Positions 40,109-51,900 of a DNA stretch of 64,000 nt are shown one piece after another. The notes below the pieces were generated by a model, which was given only the letters and a program-made list of their open reading frames with translations, was not told the DNA's origin and did no database searches. The first letter of the stretch is position 1. Every line of letters begins with the position of its first letter. A program made the translations under genes and the position numbers. Origin of the DNA: Streptomyces lanatus (GTDB lineage: Bacteria; Actinomycetota; Actinomycetes; Streptomycetales; Streptomycetaceae); contig NZ_BNBM01000013.1 in NCBI RefSeq assembly GCF_014655715.1, positions 80,569 to 144,568 on the forward strand, read 5' to 3'.

Positions 40109-41311
40109 TCAGGCCGGTACGACGCGCACCGGCAGACTGTTCACCCCCGTCGTGTCGAAGCCGAGCGAGAACTTGGGCGCGGCGTCCGGGTCCGTGCGCA
40201 GCTCCGCGTAGCGGTCGAACAGCAGGTTCATGGCGACCCTGCCCTCCATCCGGGCCAGTGGCGCGCCCAGGCAGAAGTGGATGCCGCGGCCGAAGCCGAG
40301 GTGCTTGTTGGGGGTGCGGCCGGCGTCGAAGGAGTGCGGGTCGGTGAACTGGCGCGGGTCGCGGTTGGCGGAGCCGTACCAGACCAGCACCATCTTGCCC
40401 TTCTCCATGCGCTGCCCGGCGACCTCCACCTCACGGGTGGTGGCCCGGTAGGTGGCGGCGACGGGGCTGAGGTAGCGCATCGACTCCTCCAGCAGGCTCG
40501 GCACCAGCGTGCGGTCGCCGCGCACCCGCACCGCCTGGTCGGCGTAGTGGTCGAGGCACATCACGGTGTTGCCGATCAGCATGGTCGTCGTCAGATAGCC
40601 CGCGATCAGCAGCATCTTGCCGAAGTTGACGATGTGGTTGTCCGTCAGCCGCTGCCCGCCCACCTCGGCCTCGATGAGCCGTCCCATCAGGTCGTCCTGG
40701 CGGGTCCGCAGGCGGCTCTGCGCGGTGTGCTCGCGCAGGTACTCCAGCATCTCCCGCATCGGGCCCATGGATTCGGCGAAGACGCGCTCCTGTTCCTCGA
40801 CGTCGTCGGACATCGACAGATCGCCGAGGCTCTCGGTCATGCCCCGCATCCACTTCTCCACCAGATGCTGGTCGGCGCGGGGGATGCTCAGCAGTTCGGC
40901 GACCACGGTCACCGGCAGCGGATAGGCGAGGCTCGCCATCAGGTCGAACCTCTCCTCCCCCTCGATCGCGTCGAGCAGTTCGTGGGTGAGTGCGGTGATC
41001 CGCGGTTCGAGGTCGGCGACCACCTTCGGGGTGAAGGCATGGCTGACCAGCTTGCGCAGCTCACGGTGGTCCGGCGGGTCGGTCTGCAGCAGGTCGCCCT
41101 CGGTGAACGACTCGTCGACGCCCATCGGCACCAGGCTGGAGGTCTCGGACGAGAAGGTGCCCGGGTCGCTGAGGATCTCGACGGCCTCCGGGTAGCCGTA
41201 GACGATGTAGGCGTCCATCTGCTCGTCGTACGTGACCTGTTGTTCGGGTCTACGTCCGTAGAGCCAGAAGTGCTCCGGGTGGATGCCCCACCGATCGGCG
41301 AGAGATGTCAT
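40109..41311 (-). CDS. cytochrome P450, NRPS tailoring
   Basis: A 400-aa P450 with heme loop GFGRGIHFCLGAP (Cys-347), I-helix IAGYLTTTML, EESMR as ExxR, and TDPPDHRELRKLVSHAFTP typical of CYP107-like actinobacterial enzymes. ATG 41311 follows AGGAG. It is the last gene of the run NRPS, ornithine monooxygenase, MbtH, P450, starting 14 bases after the MbtH stop, so it is expressed with the assembly line. It probably hydroxylates or cross-links a residue of the peptide. Confidence 0.92.
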   Translation of the reverse strand: MTSLADRWGIHPEHFWLYGRRPEQQVTYDEQMDAYIVYGYPEAVEILSDPGTFSSETSSLVPMGVDESFTEGDLLQTDPPDHRELRKLVSHAFTPKVVADLEPRITALTHELLDAIEGEERFDLMASLAYPLPVTVVAELLSIPRADQHLVEKWMRGMTESLGDLSMSDDVEEQERVFAESMGPMREMLEYLREHTAQSRLRTRQDDLMGRLIEAEVGGQRLTDNHIVNFGKMLLIAGYLTTTMLIGNTVMCLDHYADQAVRVRGDRTLVPSLLEESMRYLSPVAATYRATTREVEVAGQRMEKGKMVLVWYGSANRDPRQFTDPHSFDAGRTPNKHLGFGRGIHFCLGAPLARMEGRVAMNLLFDRYAELRTDPDAAPKFSLGFDTTGVNSLPVRVVPA

Positions 41312-41325
41312 TGCGGTCGTTCTCC

Positions 41326-41550
41326 TTACGATGCCTGGTCGGCGGCCATCGCCTCGCGCAGTGAGCGCGGACGCATGTCGGTCCAGTTCTCCTCGACGTG
41401 GGCGAGGGCCTTCTCGCGGCTCTCGTCGCGCAGCACGACGCGCCAGCCGTCCGGCACCTCGGCGAACGTGGGCCACAGCGAGTGCTGTCCCTCGTCGTTG
41501 ACGAGGACGTGGAAGCGGCCTTCGGCGTCGTCGAACGGGTTGGTGCTCAT
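41326..41550 (-). CDS. MbtH-like protein
   Basis: A 74-aa MbtH-like protein, needed to activate or solubilise many NRPS adenylation domains. The family motifs are present: NPFDD, VNDEGQHSLWPTFAEVPDGW and the C-terminal YIEENWTDMRP-like segment (HVEENWTDMRP). The ATG overlaps the stop of the ornithine monooxygenase gene. It most likely serves the A domains of the NRPS encoded just upstream. Confidence 0.96.
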   Translation of the reverse strand: MSTNPFDDAEGRFHVLVNDEGQHSLWPTFAEVPDGWRVVLRDESREKALAHVEENWTDMRPRSLREAMAADQAS

Positions 41551-42899
41551 GCGGGAACTCCCCTTTCCTGGGCGGCGGTGCGCCCGGTCACGATCGAGTG
41601 CGCGATCTCGCCGCTGCGTACGGCGATGTTGGACAGCAGCGACGACGACAGTCCGTGGGTGTGCTCCGCGCCGCCCTGCAGATAGATGCCGCAGGTGAGG
41701 TCGTCCGCACCGAGCAGGCGGTAGTCGCGGGCGATGCGGTAGCGGCCGTCGTCGTCCTGGCTCAGACGGCCTTCGAGGCCGGTCAGGATTCCGGCGGGGT
41801 CCATCGGGTCGTATCCGGTGGCGCACACCAGGACGTCGACGTCGAGGTCGTAGGTGTCGTCGTCGATCAGCGAGTGGACGGTGACACGGGTGTGCTGGGC
41901 GACCCGTTTGGCGTCGACGACCCGGGACAGCCGCGCGAACCGCAGCCGCTGCCGGCCCTCGGTCTCGTCGTCGCTGGCCCGCCGGTACAGGTCGCGGATC
42001 ACCTCGTCGTCCACGACCGAGTAGTTGGTGTTCTTGTGGTAGCGCCAGATGGCGTCCTTGGCGCGCTGGGTGCCGCGGTAGAAGTCGTCGACGGCCGCCG
42101 GGTCGAACACCTCGTTGGCGAAGGGGGTGTTGTCCGCGATGGCGTACCCGTACGACGGGAGGATGGCGTGCACCGTCGCGTCGGGCACCGTGTCGTACAG
42201 GAACCGGACGATCTCGGCGGCGCTCTGGCCCGCGCCGACGACGGCCACCCGCTTCAGCCCGCCCTTCTTCCAGGCGCGGAAGTTGTGCAGGAAGGCCGAG
42301 CTGTGCCAGACGTGCTCGTCGCGTTCCAGGCCGACCGGCATCCTCGGGACCAGGCCGGTGGAGACGACGACGTTGCGTGCCTCGACCTGGCGCGTGCCGG
42401 CCTCGTCACGCAGCACGACGCGCAGCCGGTCCACGGCGCCGGTGCCGGGGTCCGTCACCGGCTCGATGGCGCTGACCTCCGTGCCGTACGAGACACGGTG
42501 GCGCACCTTGGACTCGGCCCACTCCAGGTAGGAGTGGAACTCGCGCCGGGTCGGGAAGAAGTCGCAGTTGTTGACGAACTGCGCCAGCCGGCCGGTGTCG
42601 TGCAGATAGGCCACGAAGGAGAAGGCCGAGGTCGGGTTCCGGAAGGTGGCGAGGTCCTTGAGGAAGGAGACCTGCATCTTCGCGGACGGCATCAGCATGC
42701 CCTGGTGCCAGCGCAGCGACGGCTGGCGCTCGAAGAACCTGGCCGTCACCGGTTCCGGTCCCTCCTCCAGCGCGATCGCGAGCGACAGGTTGGAGGGCCC
42801 GAAGCCGATGCCGACCACGTCGTACGTCTCCGTCTCCGGTGCGCGCGGCTCGGATTCCTTGGTGTCCACAGAGTTGTGATCCACAGAGTTGGCGTCCAC
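41547..42899 (-). CDS. L-ornithine N5-monooxygenase
   Basis: A 450-aa flavin N-monooxygenase of the SidA/PvdA/KtzI group. It has the FAD site VVGIGFGPSNLSLAIA, the NADPH site VAVVGAGQSAAEIV, the CATGYDP motif, and conserved substrate-binding segments (MQVSFLKDLATFRNP, NNTPFANEVF-like DNTPFANEVFD). Most such enzymes use ornithine, some lysine. With the KtzT-like gene at 28596 it supplies N5-hydroxyornithine for piperazic acid; a hydroxamate siderophore is the alternative. The GTG start follows GAGGGG and lies 12 bases after the NRPS stop. The N-terminus carries a short three-fold repeat (NSVD-type). Confidence 0.92.
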   Translation of the reverse strand: MDANSVDHNSVDTKESEPRAPETETYDVVGIGFGPSNLSLAIALEEGPEPVTARFFERQPSLRWHQGMLMPSAKMQVSFLKDLATFRNPTSAFSFVAYLHDTGRLAQFVNNCDFFPTRREFHSYLEWAESKVRHRVSYGTEVSAIEPVTDPGTGAVDRLRVVLRDEAGTRQVEARNVVVSTGLVPRMPVGLERDEHVWHSSAFLHNFRAWKKGGLKRVAVVGAGQSAAEIVRFLYDTVPDATVHAILPSYGYAIADNTPFANEVFDPAAVDDFYRGTQRAKDAIWRYHKNTNYSVVDDEVIRDLYRRASDDETEGRQRLRFARLSRVVDAKRVAQHTRVTVHSLIDDDTYDLDVDVLVCATGYDPMDPAGILTGLEGRLSQDDDGRYRIARDYRLLGADDLTCGIYLQGGAEHTHGLSSSLLSNIAVRSGEIAHSIVTGRTAAQERGVPA

Positions 42900-42906
42900 A
42901 GAGTTG
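42865..42906. repeat. 15-bp direct repeat, three copies
   Basis: TCCACAGAGTTG recurs at 42865, 42880 and 42895 with a 15-base period. It encodes the repeated NSVD at the start of the ornithine monooxygenase and includes the GTG start, so copy number could vary without breaking the frame. Confidence 0.8.
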
Positions 42907-42911
42907 TCCCC

Positions 42912-45900
42912 TCAACTTCCGGCCAGGTCCTGGCTGATGAGCGTGCAGATTTCGGTGGCCGGGCGCGGCAGGTACATGTCCTCGTGGGCGCTGTGGATGT
43001 CGTGCCCGTGCACGGCACCCTGGATGTACGGCTGCCACAGGTCCGCGAACGAACCCTCCGGTTTCGGTACGGCGTTGAAGAACAGCGCGTCGCCGCGGTA
43101 GACCGGGGCGGCGTACTGCCTCATGAGTGCGACGAAGTTGAGGCCGACGCCGACCGCGCGGTCGATGAAGCCACGGTGGTCCGCGGTGTCCTGCGCACCG
43201 GCCAGATGCGCGGCGAAGTAGTCGCGGACCTCGCTCTCGGCGGGCGCCGCATGCCCCGCGAGATGGTCGCTGGGCACACTGTCCAGCAGGGCGAGCAGCC
43301 CCACCTCGTGTCCCCGGCGCTGCAGTTCGGCCGCCACGGCGTGCGCGAGGGTGCCGCCGGTGGAGTGGCCCAGCAGATGGTAGGGCCCCTCCGGCTGGCG
43401 GGCCAGCACCCGGTCGGTGTAGTCGGTGACGATCTCCTCCATGGAGCCGGGCAGCGGCGTGGTGCCGTCGAGGCCGGCCGCCTGGATGCCGTACACCGGG
43501 CGGTCCTCGGGCAGCAGTTGGCCGAACCCGAAGTACGGCCAGCACAGGCCGCCGCCGGGGTGGAACAGCCACAGCGGCTCGCGGTCGCCGTCCTTCTTGA
43601 CGGTCAGCACCGGGGCGTACGGGTCGATGGACTCGTCCGGGCCGCCGTCCGCGTCCATGTGCACGAGGAGTTCGGCGACCGTGGGCGCCTCGAACAGCAG
43701 CCGGAGCGGCAGGTCCACGCCGAGCACCACGCGGATCCGGCCGGCCAGTCGGGCGGCCAGCAGGGAGTGCCCGCCCAGGGCGAAGAATCCGTCGTCGATG
43801 CCCACCCGGCCGAGCCCGAGCACCTCGGCGAACAGCCCGCACAGAATCGTCTCGCGCGGGGTGCGCGGGGCCCGGCCCACGGCGGCCCTCGCCCGGTCGG
43901 GGGCGGGCAGCGCGGCCCGGTCCAGCTTGCCGCTGGCGGTCAGCGGCACCGACTCGATCGGGGTGATCACCGCGGGCATCATGTGCTCCGGCAGCCGTGC
44001 GCGCAGATGCTCGCGCAGCGCGTCCGGTTCGGCACCGTCCGGGCCCGGCACGACATACGCGGCGAGCCGCCGGCCGTCGACCACGACGACGGCCTGCGCC
44101 ACGGCGGGATGGGCGCGCAGCGCGGCCTCGACCTCGCCGAGTTCGACGCGGAAGCCGCGGACCTTCACCTGGTCGTCGGCACGCCCGCGGAACACCAGCT
44201 CGCCGTCCTGCGTCCACGCGGCGAGGTCGCCCGTGCGGTACATCCGCTCGCCCGGTCCTCCGAACGGTGAGGCGACGAAGCGGTCGGCGGTCATGCCGGG
44301 CCGCCCCGCGTAGCCACGGGCCAGGCCCGCACCGGAGAGGTACAGGTCGCCGGTCACACCGGGCGGGACCGGGCGCAGTGCCGCGTCGAGCACATGGGCG
44401 CGGGTGTTCTCGATGGGCCGGCCGATGGTGAGGGTGGAGCCGTCGCCGGTCAGCGGTTCGCCCATGGTGGCGCACACCGTCGACTCGGTCGGGCCGTAGA
44501 CGTTCAGCATGCGCCGGTCCGCGGACCACTGGGCGATCAGTTCCGCCGATGTCGACTCGCCGCCGACCACCAGGCATTCCACGCCGGTGAGCGCGTCGTG
44601 CGGCAGGGTCGTGAGCATCGACGGCGTCATCATCACGTGGGTCACGCCGTGTTCGTCGATGGTCTCCGCGAGCGGGGTGCCGGGGGCCAGCCGTTCGGTG
44701 TCGGCGAGGACCGCGCTCGCGCCCGACAGCAGCGCCGTGAACAGCTCGCACAGCGACACGTCGAAGCTCGGCGAGGCCAGTTGCAGCATCCGGCTGCCCG
44801 CAGTGATCCCCATGCGCCGCACATGGGCGGTGACCAGGCTCGCCACGCCCCGGTGGGTGACCTCGACGCCCTTCGGCGTGCCCGTCGAACCGGAGGTGTA
44901 GATGACGTAGGCGAGATCGTCCAAGGTGCCGGGCACGTCGAGCGGTTCGGGGGCGGGCGCCGACAGGGTGTCGTAGCGGAGGGTGTCGATGTCCGCCGCG
45001 GACAGGGCGGGGGCCGTCGTGTCATCGGTCACCGCGAGTCGGGCACCGGAGTCGTCCAGCATGTAGGCGATCCGGTCGGCCGGGTAGGCGGCGTCGACGG
45101 GCAGATAGGCGCCGCCAGCTCGAAGCACGGCCAGCAGGGCCACGACCATGCCGGGCGACCGCCGCAGCGCCACGGCCACCACGGAGCCGCGCCGGACGCC
45201 ACGCCGGACGAGTTCACCGGCCAACCGCCCGGCGCGGGCGTCGAGTTCGCGGTAGGTCAGGGTCTCCTCGGCACTGATGACCGCCGGTGCGTCCGGTGTG
45301 GCCGCGGCCTGCCGGGCGAACTGCTCGGCGACCGTGCCACCGGCCACGGGTGTGACCGTGGGAGCCGCGGACTCGACCGGCCCCCGTGCGTCCAGGCGTC
45401 CGACCGGCAGGTCGGGATCGGCCGCGAACCGCTCCAGGGTGCGGGCGAGACGGGCCGCGATGTCGTGCGCCGCGACCTCGTCAAACGCGCCGTGCCGGTA
45501 GTGCACGTCCACGCGCAGATCCGGGGCGAGCGTCGCGGACACGCCCAGCGGGTAGTGGGTGCCGCTCGTGGAGTCGAACCCGTCGATGGCGAAGCCGGTG
45601 GCGTCCCGGGCGTCGCTGAGCCCCTCCTGGTCCACGGGGTAGGACTCGAAGACGACGGCGGTGTCGAAGAGGGCGGGCAGCCCCGTGGACCGCTGGATGT
45701 CGGCCAGTGAGTGGTGGTGATGGTCCAGCAGGGCGGTCTGCCGCTCCTGGAGTGCGGTCAGCATCTGCCGCAGGGACTCCCAGGGCGACAACCGGACGCG
45801 TACGGGCAGGGTGTTGATGAACAGGCCCACGATCGAGTCGGCGCCCGGCAGCGCGGGCGGCCGGCCCGACACGGTCGCTCCGAACACCACGTCCTGGCGT

Positions 45901-48900
45901 CCCGCCAACTGGCTCAGCAGCACGGCCCACGCACCCTGCACAAGGGTGTTCATCGTCACGCCGGCTTCGGCGGCGCACCGGGCGAGCCCTGCGACGACGT
46001 CCGCGGACAGCGGGACCTCGACCTGCCCGGTGCCGCCCGCCTCGGCGTCGGGGGCGAGCAGGGTGGGTTCGTCGAGACCGTCGAGCTCACGGGCCCAGGC
46101 GTCGGCGGCCGCACTGGGATCCTGGTCCGAGAGCCAGGCCAGGAAGTCGCGGTAGCCACGCACGGCGGGCAGGTCGGAGGCGTCGCCGCCCGAGCCGTAC
46201 AGAAGCAGCAGGTCCTGGAGCAGGAGCGGCATGGACCAGCCGTCGAACAGCACATGGTGCGCGGTCAGGACCAGCTCGGACCGGTCCTCGTCCAGGGTGA
46301 TCAGCGCCAGGCGCAGCAACGGGGGCCGGGCCGGGTCGAAGTGGGCGGCACGGTCCTCGGCCAGGAAACGATCGACCGCTTCCCGCTGCTCCCCCACCTC
46401 TGTGAAGTCCATGTCCTGCCACGGCAGTTCGACTTCGTCGAGGACGAGCTGGACGTGGTCCCCGGTGGCGTCGGCCACGAACGCGGTCCGCAGCGAGGCA
46501 TATCGGTCCAGCAGCGCCTGCCCGGCCGCCCGCATCCGCTGCGGGTCCACCGCGCCGGACAGGTGGTACACCATCTGCATGTGGTACGCGTCGAACGAAG
46601 CGTCCGCCATCAACGCGTGGAACAGCAGACCCGACTGCAACGGCGCCAGCGGCCACACATCCCGCAGACCCGGATACGTCCGCTCCCACGCGGCCAGTTC
46701 GCCCTGACCCACCGTCACCAGGGGTACGTCGGACGGCGTCAGGCCGCCCGCACCGGGTGTGGCGACATGCTGGGCGAGTGCGCTCAGGGCCTCGCACCAG
46801 GCATCGGCGAGTTCCTGCACCTCCGCACTCGTCAGCACACCCGTCGGGTATGCGAACCGCGCGCTCAGCTGCGGCTGTCCGTCCACTTCCTCGACGAGGG
46901 CGTTCACGTCCAGGACCGCCAGTGCGGGCAGGGCCGGGTCGAGCGTGGGCAGTGCATGGACCTGCGTCGACTGGTTCCAGCCGAGACCGCGCAGGTGTTC
47001 CGGCAGGTCGGCTGAGGAGAAGTGCCCGAGGTAGTTGAAGGAGATCTGTCCGGTGGAGTGGGCGGCGAGGGCCGGTCCGGTCTCGTCGTTGAGGTAGCGC
47101 AGCAGGCCGTAGCCCAGGCCCTTGTCGGGGATGGCGAGCATCTGCTCCTTCACCGCCTTCACGACCGCGCCCGCAGCCGGGCCGCCCGCGAAGGCGTCGT
47201 CGAGATCGGCGCCCGAGGTGTCCAGGCGTACCGGGAACATCGTGGTGAACCAGCCGACGGTGCGGGACAGGTCGGCGCCGGTCACGGCGCTCTCCTCGCG
47301 CCCGTGTCCCTCCAGCCGCAGCAGGGTCGAGGACTCCCCCACACCCCGCGCACGCCGCCAGCGAGCCACCGCCAGCGCCAGCCCCGCGAGCAGCCCGTCG
47401 TTCACGCCGCCACGGAAAGCCGCCGGCACCGCCGTCAGCAGCGCCTCCGTCACCGTCGTGGGCAACCGCACCCACACGGAATCGACGTCCGCCTGCACAT
47501 CCACGGCGGGATCCAGCGCACGCGCCCCCAGCAGCGGGTCCGGGCCGTCCACGACCCCTTGCCAGTACGGCAGTTCGGCGAGCCTCTCCTCCGACATCGC
47601 CTGGTCGGCCAGGGCGTGCGCCCAGCGCCGTACCGACGTCGCCACGGGAGCGAGCTCGGGCTGCTTGCCTTCCCGTACGCGGCTCCAGGCCTCCGCCAGG
47701 TCCGGCAGCAGAATCCGCCAGGACACGCCGTCCACGACCAGGTGATGCAGCGCGATGATCAGCCGGCCGGGCGCGAGCCACACGAACTGCGCCATCACGC
47801 CCGCCGCCGGGTCGAGCCTGCTCACCGCGGCGTCCAACTCCCGCTGGAGATCGGCCTGTTCGTCGGTGACGCGCAGGAGTGCGGCCGCGTCGAGCGAGCC
47901 GGGCGGCAGTACCTCCAGTACGCCGTCGCCCAACCGCGACCGCAGTACGTCATGGCGGTCCAGGACCGCGCCCAACGTGGCGATCAGGCCCGGCTCGTCG
48001 ATGTCGGACGGCAGGTCGAGCACCGTGCTCATCGGGAAGCGGTCGCTGCCGGAACCCTGCCCCAGCAGATATCTGGCGATGGGCAGCAGCGGCATGCTCC
48101 CCACCCCGCCGCCGTCCAGTTCGGTGAGGACGGACGACGGGTCCCCGGTGCCCGCCCGGCCCGCGACCAGCTCCGCAAGGCCGGCCACCGTGCGGCGCTC
48201 GAAGACGTCACGGGGCTTGATCTCGATGCCGTGGGCGCGGGCACGGGAGACCACCTGGATGGAACGGATGCTGTCGCCGCCGAGGAGGAAGTAGTCGTCG
48301 TCGACGCCGACCCGCTCCAGGCCGAGCACATCGGCGAACACCTCGGCGAGGGCCCGTTCCCCGTCGGTGCCGGGAGCCCGGTAGTCGCCGCCGGTGAACG
48401 TCGGCTCGGGCAGCGCGGCCAGGTCCGGCTCGCCGTCGGGGGTGAGGGGAAGGGTGTCGAGGAGCACGAACAGGGACGGGACCTGGTCCTCGGGCAGCCG
48501 GTCGGCGACGAAGGCCCGCAGCTCCGCGACGGCGATACGGTCTGCCGCGTCGGAGGTCGGCAGGACATAGCCGACCAGTCGGCGGCCGGCGCCGCGGCCG
48601 GCGCGGGTGTCCGCCACGGCGCGGGCCACGTCCGGGTGCGCGGTCAGGGCTGCCTCGACCGCGTCGAGGTCGATCCGGACCCCGCCGAGCGTCGTCTCCC
48701 GCGCGCTGTCCGGACGTACCGGATCGGGCGCGGCGAGGGGTGCCTCGGGGCGGGTGACGAGCTCCCGCAGGGTCGCCGTGAACCGGCCGATGAGGTCTTC
48801 GGCCGTGGAGCGGTCGAAGAGGTCGGTGGCGTACTCCAGGAAGCCCGTCACGCCCTGGTCGGGTGCGTCGGCCATGGTGAGGAACAGGTCGAACTTCGAC

Positions 48901-51900
48901 GTACCGGTGGCGGCCACGCGCGGCAGGGCGCGTACGGTGCCCAGCCGGAAGTCGTCGGCCATGTGCTGCCAGCCGAACATCACCTGGAACAGCGGGTGGT
49001 AGGCGGTGGACCGCTCGGGGTTCAGCAGCTCCACCAGCCGCTCGAACGGGACGTCCTGGTGGTCGTAGGCGGCCAGGGCCTTGTCCCGTACCTGGTCGAC
49101 GACCTGGCCGAACGTGGGCCGGTCCGGCATCCGCACCCGCAGCACCCAGGTGTTGACGAAGAAGCCCACCAGGTCGGAGAGCGCCTCGTCGGTGCGGCCG
49201 GCGATGGGCGAGCCGATCGTGAGATCGTCGCCCGCTCCCAGGTCGCGCAGCAGCACGGCGAACGCGGCCTGAAGGACCATGGAGGTCGTCGCGCCGCGCG
49301 AGCGCGCCAACTCCCGTACGGCTTCGGCGAGTTCGGCGTCGATGTGGAAGCCCGCGGTGTCGCCGCGGTGGCTGGGGTTCGACGGCCGGGGGCGGTCGGT
49401 GGGCAGCCGCAGTGGCTCCGGCACCCCCGCCAGTTCCGTCGTCCAGTACGCGTACTGCCGGGCGGCCAGGCTGGCGGGGTCGTCCTCGTCGCCGAGGAGA
49501 TCGCGCTGCCACAGCGTGTAGTCCACGTACTGCACCGGCAGCGCGGGCACGGCGGGCGCGGCACCCTCGGTGCGGGCGGCGTAGGCGGTGGCCAGATCCC
49601 GGGTCAGTGGTGCGACCGACTCGCCGTCACCGGCGATGTGGTGCAGCACCAGCACCAGGGTGTGGTCGTCCGGGCCGCAGCGCAGCAGCCGTGCCCGGAC
49701 CGGGATGTCGCCGCCGAGGCCGAAGGGGCGGGCCAGTTCGTCGGCCACGGCGGTGTCCAGGTCGCCGGGGTCGGTGTCGACGACGGGCAGGTCAGCGGTG
49801 ACCTCGTCGGTCGGCAGGACGCGCTGGTAGGGCACACCGTCGGGTCCGTCCTCGATCAGGGTCCGCAGGCTCTCGTGCCGGGCGATCAGATCGTGCAGGG
49901 CCGCTCGCAGCGCGGCGACGTCCAGGGTCCCCTCCAGCCGCAGCACGACGGGCACGTTGTAGGTGGCGGAGGGTCCCTCGAAGCGGTCCACGAACCACAG
50001 CCGTCGCTGTGCGGACGACAGCGGGATCGGTTCCGGCCGCTGTCCGGCCGGCTTCAGGACCGGGCGGGTGGAGGCGCCGCCGTCCAGGCGCAGGGCGAGA
50101 CGGGCCACGGTGGGCGTCTCGAAGACATGCCGGATGGGCACGTCGGCGCCGAGGACACCACGGATACGGCTGACGAGTCGCGTGGCCAGCAGGGAGTGCC
50201 CGCCGAGGGCGAAGAAGTCGTCGTCGACGCCGACCGTCTCCAGGCCCAGCACCTCGGCGACGAGCCCGCACAGGATCTCCTCCTGCGGGGTGCGGGGCTG
50301 CCGTGTCCCGGCGCCGCCGAACTCGGGTTCCGGCAGTGCGGCGCGGTCCAGCTTGCCGTTGGCGGTCACGGGCAGCGTGTCGAGGACGACGAACGCGGGC
50401 GGGACCATGTGGGCCGGCAGCCGTTCCTCGGCCCGTGCGCGCAGCTCCGGGACCAGGTCCTCATGGCCTTCACCGGCGGGCACCACGTACGCCGCGAGCT
50501 GCCGCCCGCCCGTGGCCGACTCGCGGGCGATCACCACGGCCCGGTCGACGTCCGGGTGGGAGCCCAGCACGTTCTCGATCTCGCCGAGTTCGATCCGGAA
50601 GCCACGGATCTTGACCTGGTCGTCGGCGCGTCCGGCGTATTCCAGTGTGCCGTCGGGCCGGCGCCGGGCCAGGTCGCCGGAGCGGTACATGCGGCTGCCG
50701 CGCGGGCCGTACGGATCGGCGACGAACCGCTCGGCGGTCAGCCCGGACCGCCCGTGGTAGCCGCGGGCCAGGTGCGGCCCCGCGATGTAGAGGTCGCCGG
50801 TGACCAGGTCGGGCACCGGTCGCAGGGCACCGTCCAGGACGTACACCCGGGTGTGGGGCAGCGGCGACCCGATGGGCGGCGCGCTGTCCCCGCTGAGCGG
50901 CTCGCTCATGGTGGCCACGACGGTGGTCTCGGTCGGGCCGTACGCGTTGACGAGGCGTCGGCCCGGGGCCCAGCGGGCCACCAGTTCGGCGGAGGACGCC
51001 TCGCCGCCCACGGCGAGCCCGCGGAAGGTCTCCAGTCCCTCGGGGTGGAGCGTGGCGACGACGGACGGCACCAGCAGGCTGTGGGTGACTCGGCGTTCGC
51101 GCAGGAAGCGGTGGAGGGCGTCACCGACAAGGGGGCCGTGCGGGGGCAGTACGACGGTCGCCCCGGCGGGCAGGGCCATCAGGATGTCCATCAGGGCGCC
51201 GTCGAAGCTGGCCGAGGCGAACTGCAGGACCCGGCTGCCGGGTGTGACGTCGAGCCGCTCGGCCAGCGCGGCGGCGAGGTTGGCGATGCCGGTGTGCGGG
51301 ACGAGGACGCCCTTGGGCAGACCGGTGGAGCCGGAGGTGTAGATGATGTAGGCCAGGTCGCCGGTGCGGGGGCGGGGCTCGGGCACGGTCGCGGGCCGGG
51401 CGTCGATCGCCTCGCGGTCCTCGACGAGGTCCACGACCACGGCGTCACCGTCGGCGATCCCGTCGCGGGCGCGGGGTGCGGTGACCACCAGGCGGACGCC
51501 CGAGTCACGCAGCATGAACGCCAGCCGGTCGGCCGGGTAGTCCGGGTCGAGCGGGACGTACGCGGCACCGGCCTTGGTGATGGCCAGCAGACCGATGACG
51601 AGGTCCGCGCCGCGCTGGACGCACAGGCCGACCTTGGTCTCCGGGCCGGCGCCGAGCGACCGCAGATGGTGGGCGAGCCGGTTGGCGCGCTCGTCCAGTT
51701 CGCGGAAGGTGAGGGTGGTCCGGGCGTCCTCGACGGCGATCGCGTCGGGGCGGGCGGCCACCTGCGCCTCGAACAGGGCGGGCAGGGTGGCCACCGGGAG
51801 CGGCGCGTCGGTCGTGCCGCCACTCGTCAGGATGTGCCGCCGCTCGGCGGGGTCGAGGACATCGACCCGCCCGGCCGACAGGTCGGGGTCGGCGGCCAGT

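Noticed and set aside
38429..41698. A 1089-codon plus-strand open frame across DUF4097, RHH, P450 and MbtH genes
   Set aside because: Four convincing genes occupy the other strand; the plus-strand protein shows no domain.
41547..42899. Hydroxamate siderophore pathway based on the N-monooxygenase
   Set aside because: No hydroxyornithine acyltransferase, NIS synthetase or siderophore transporter is seen, and a KtzT-like gene offers a direct alternative use.
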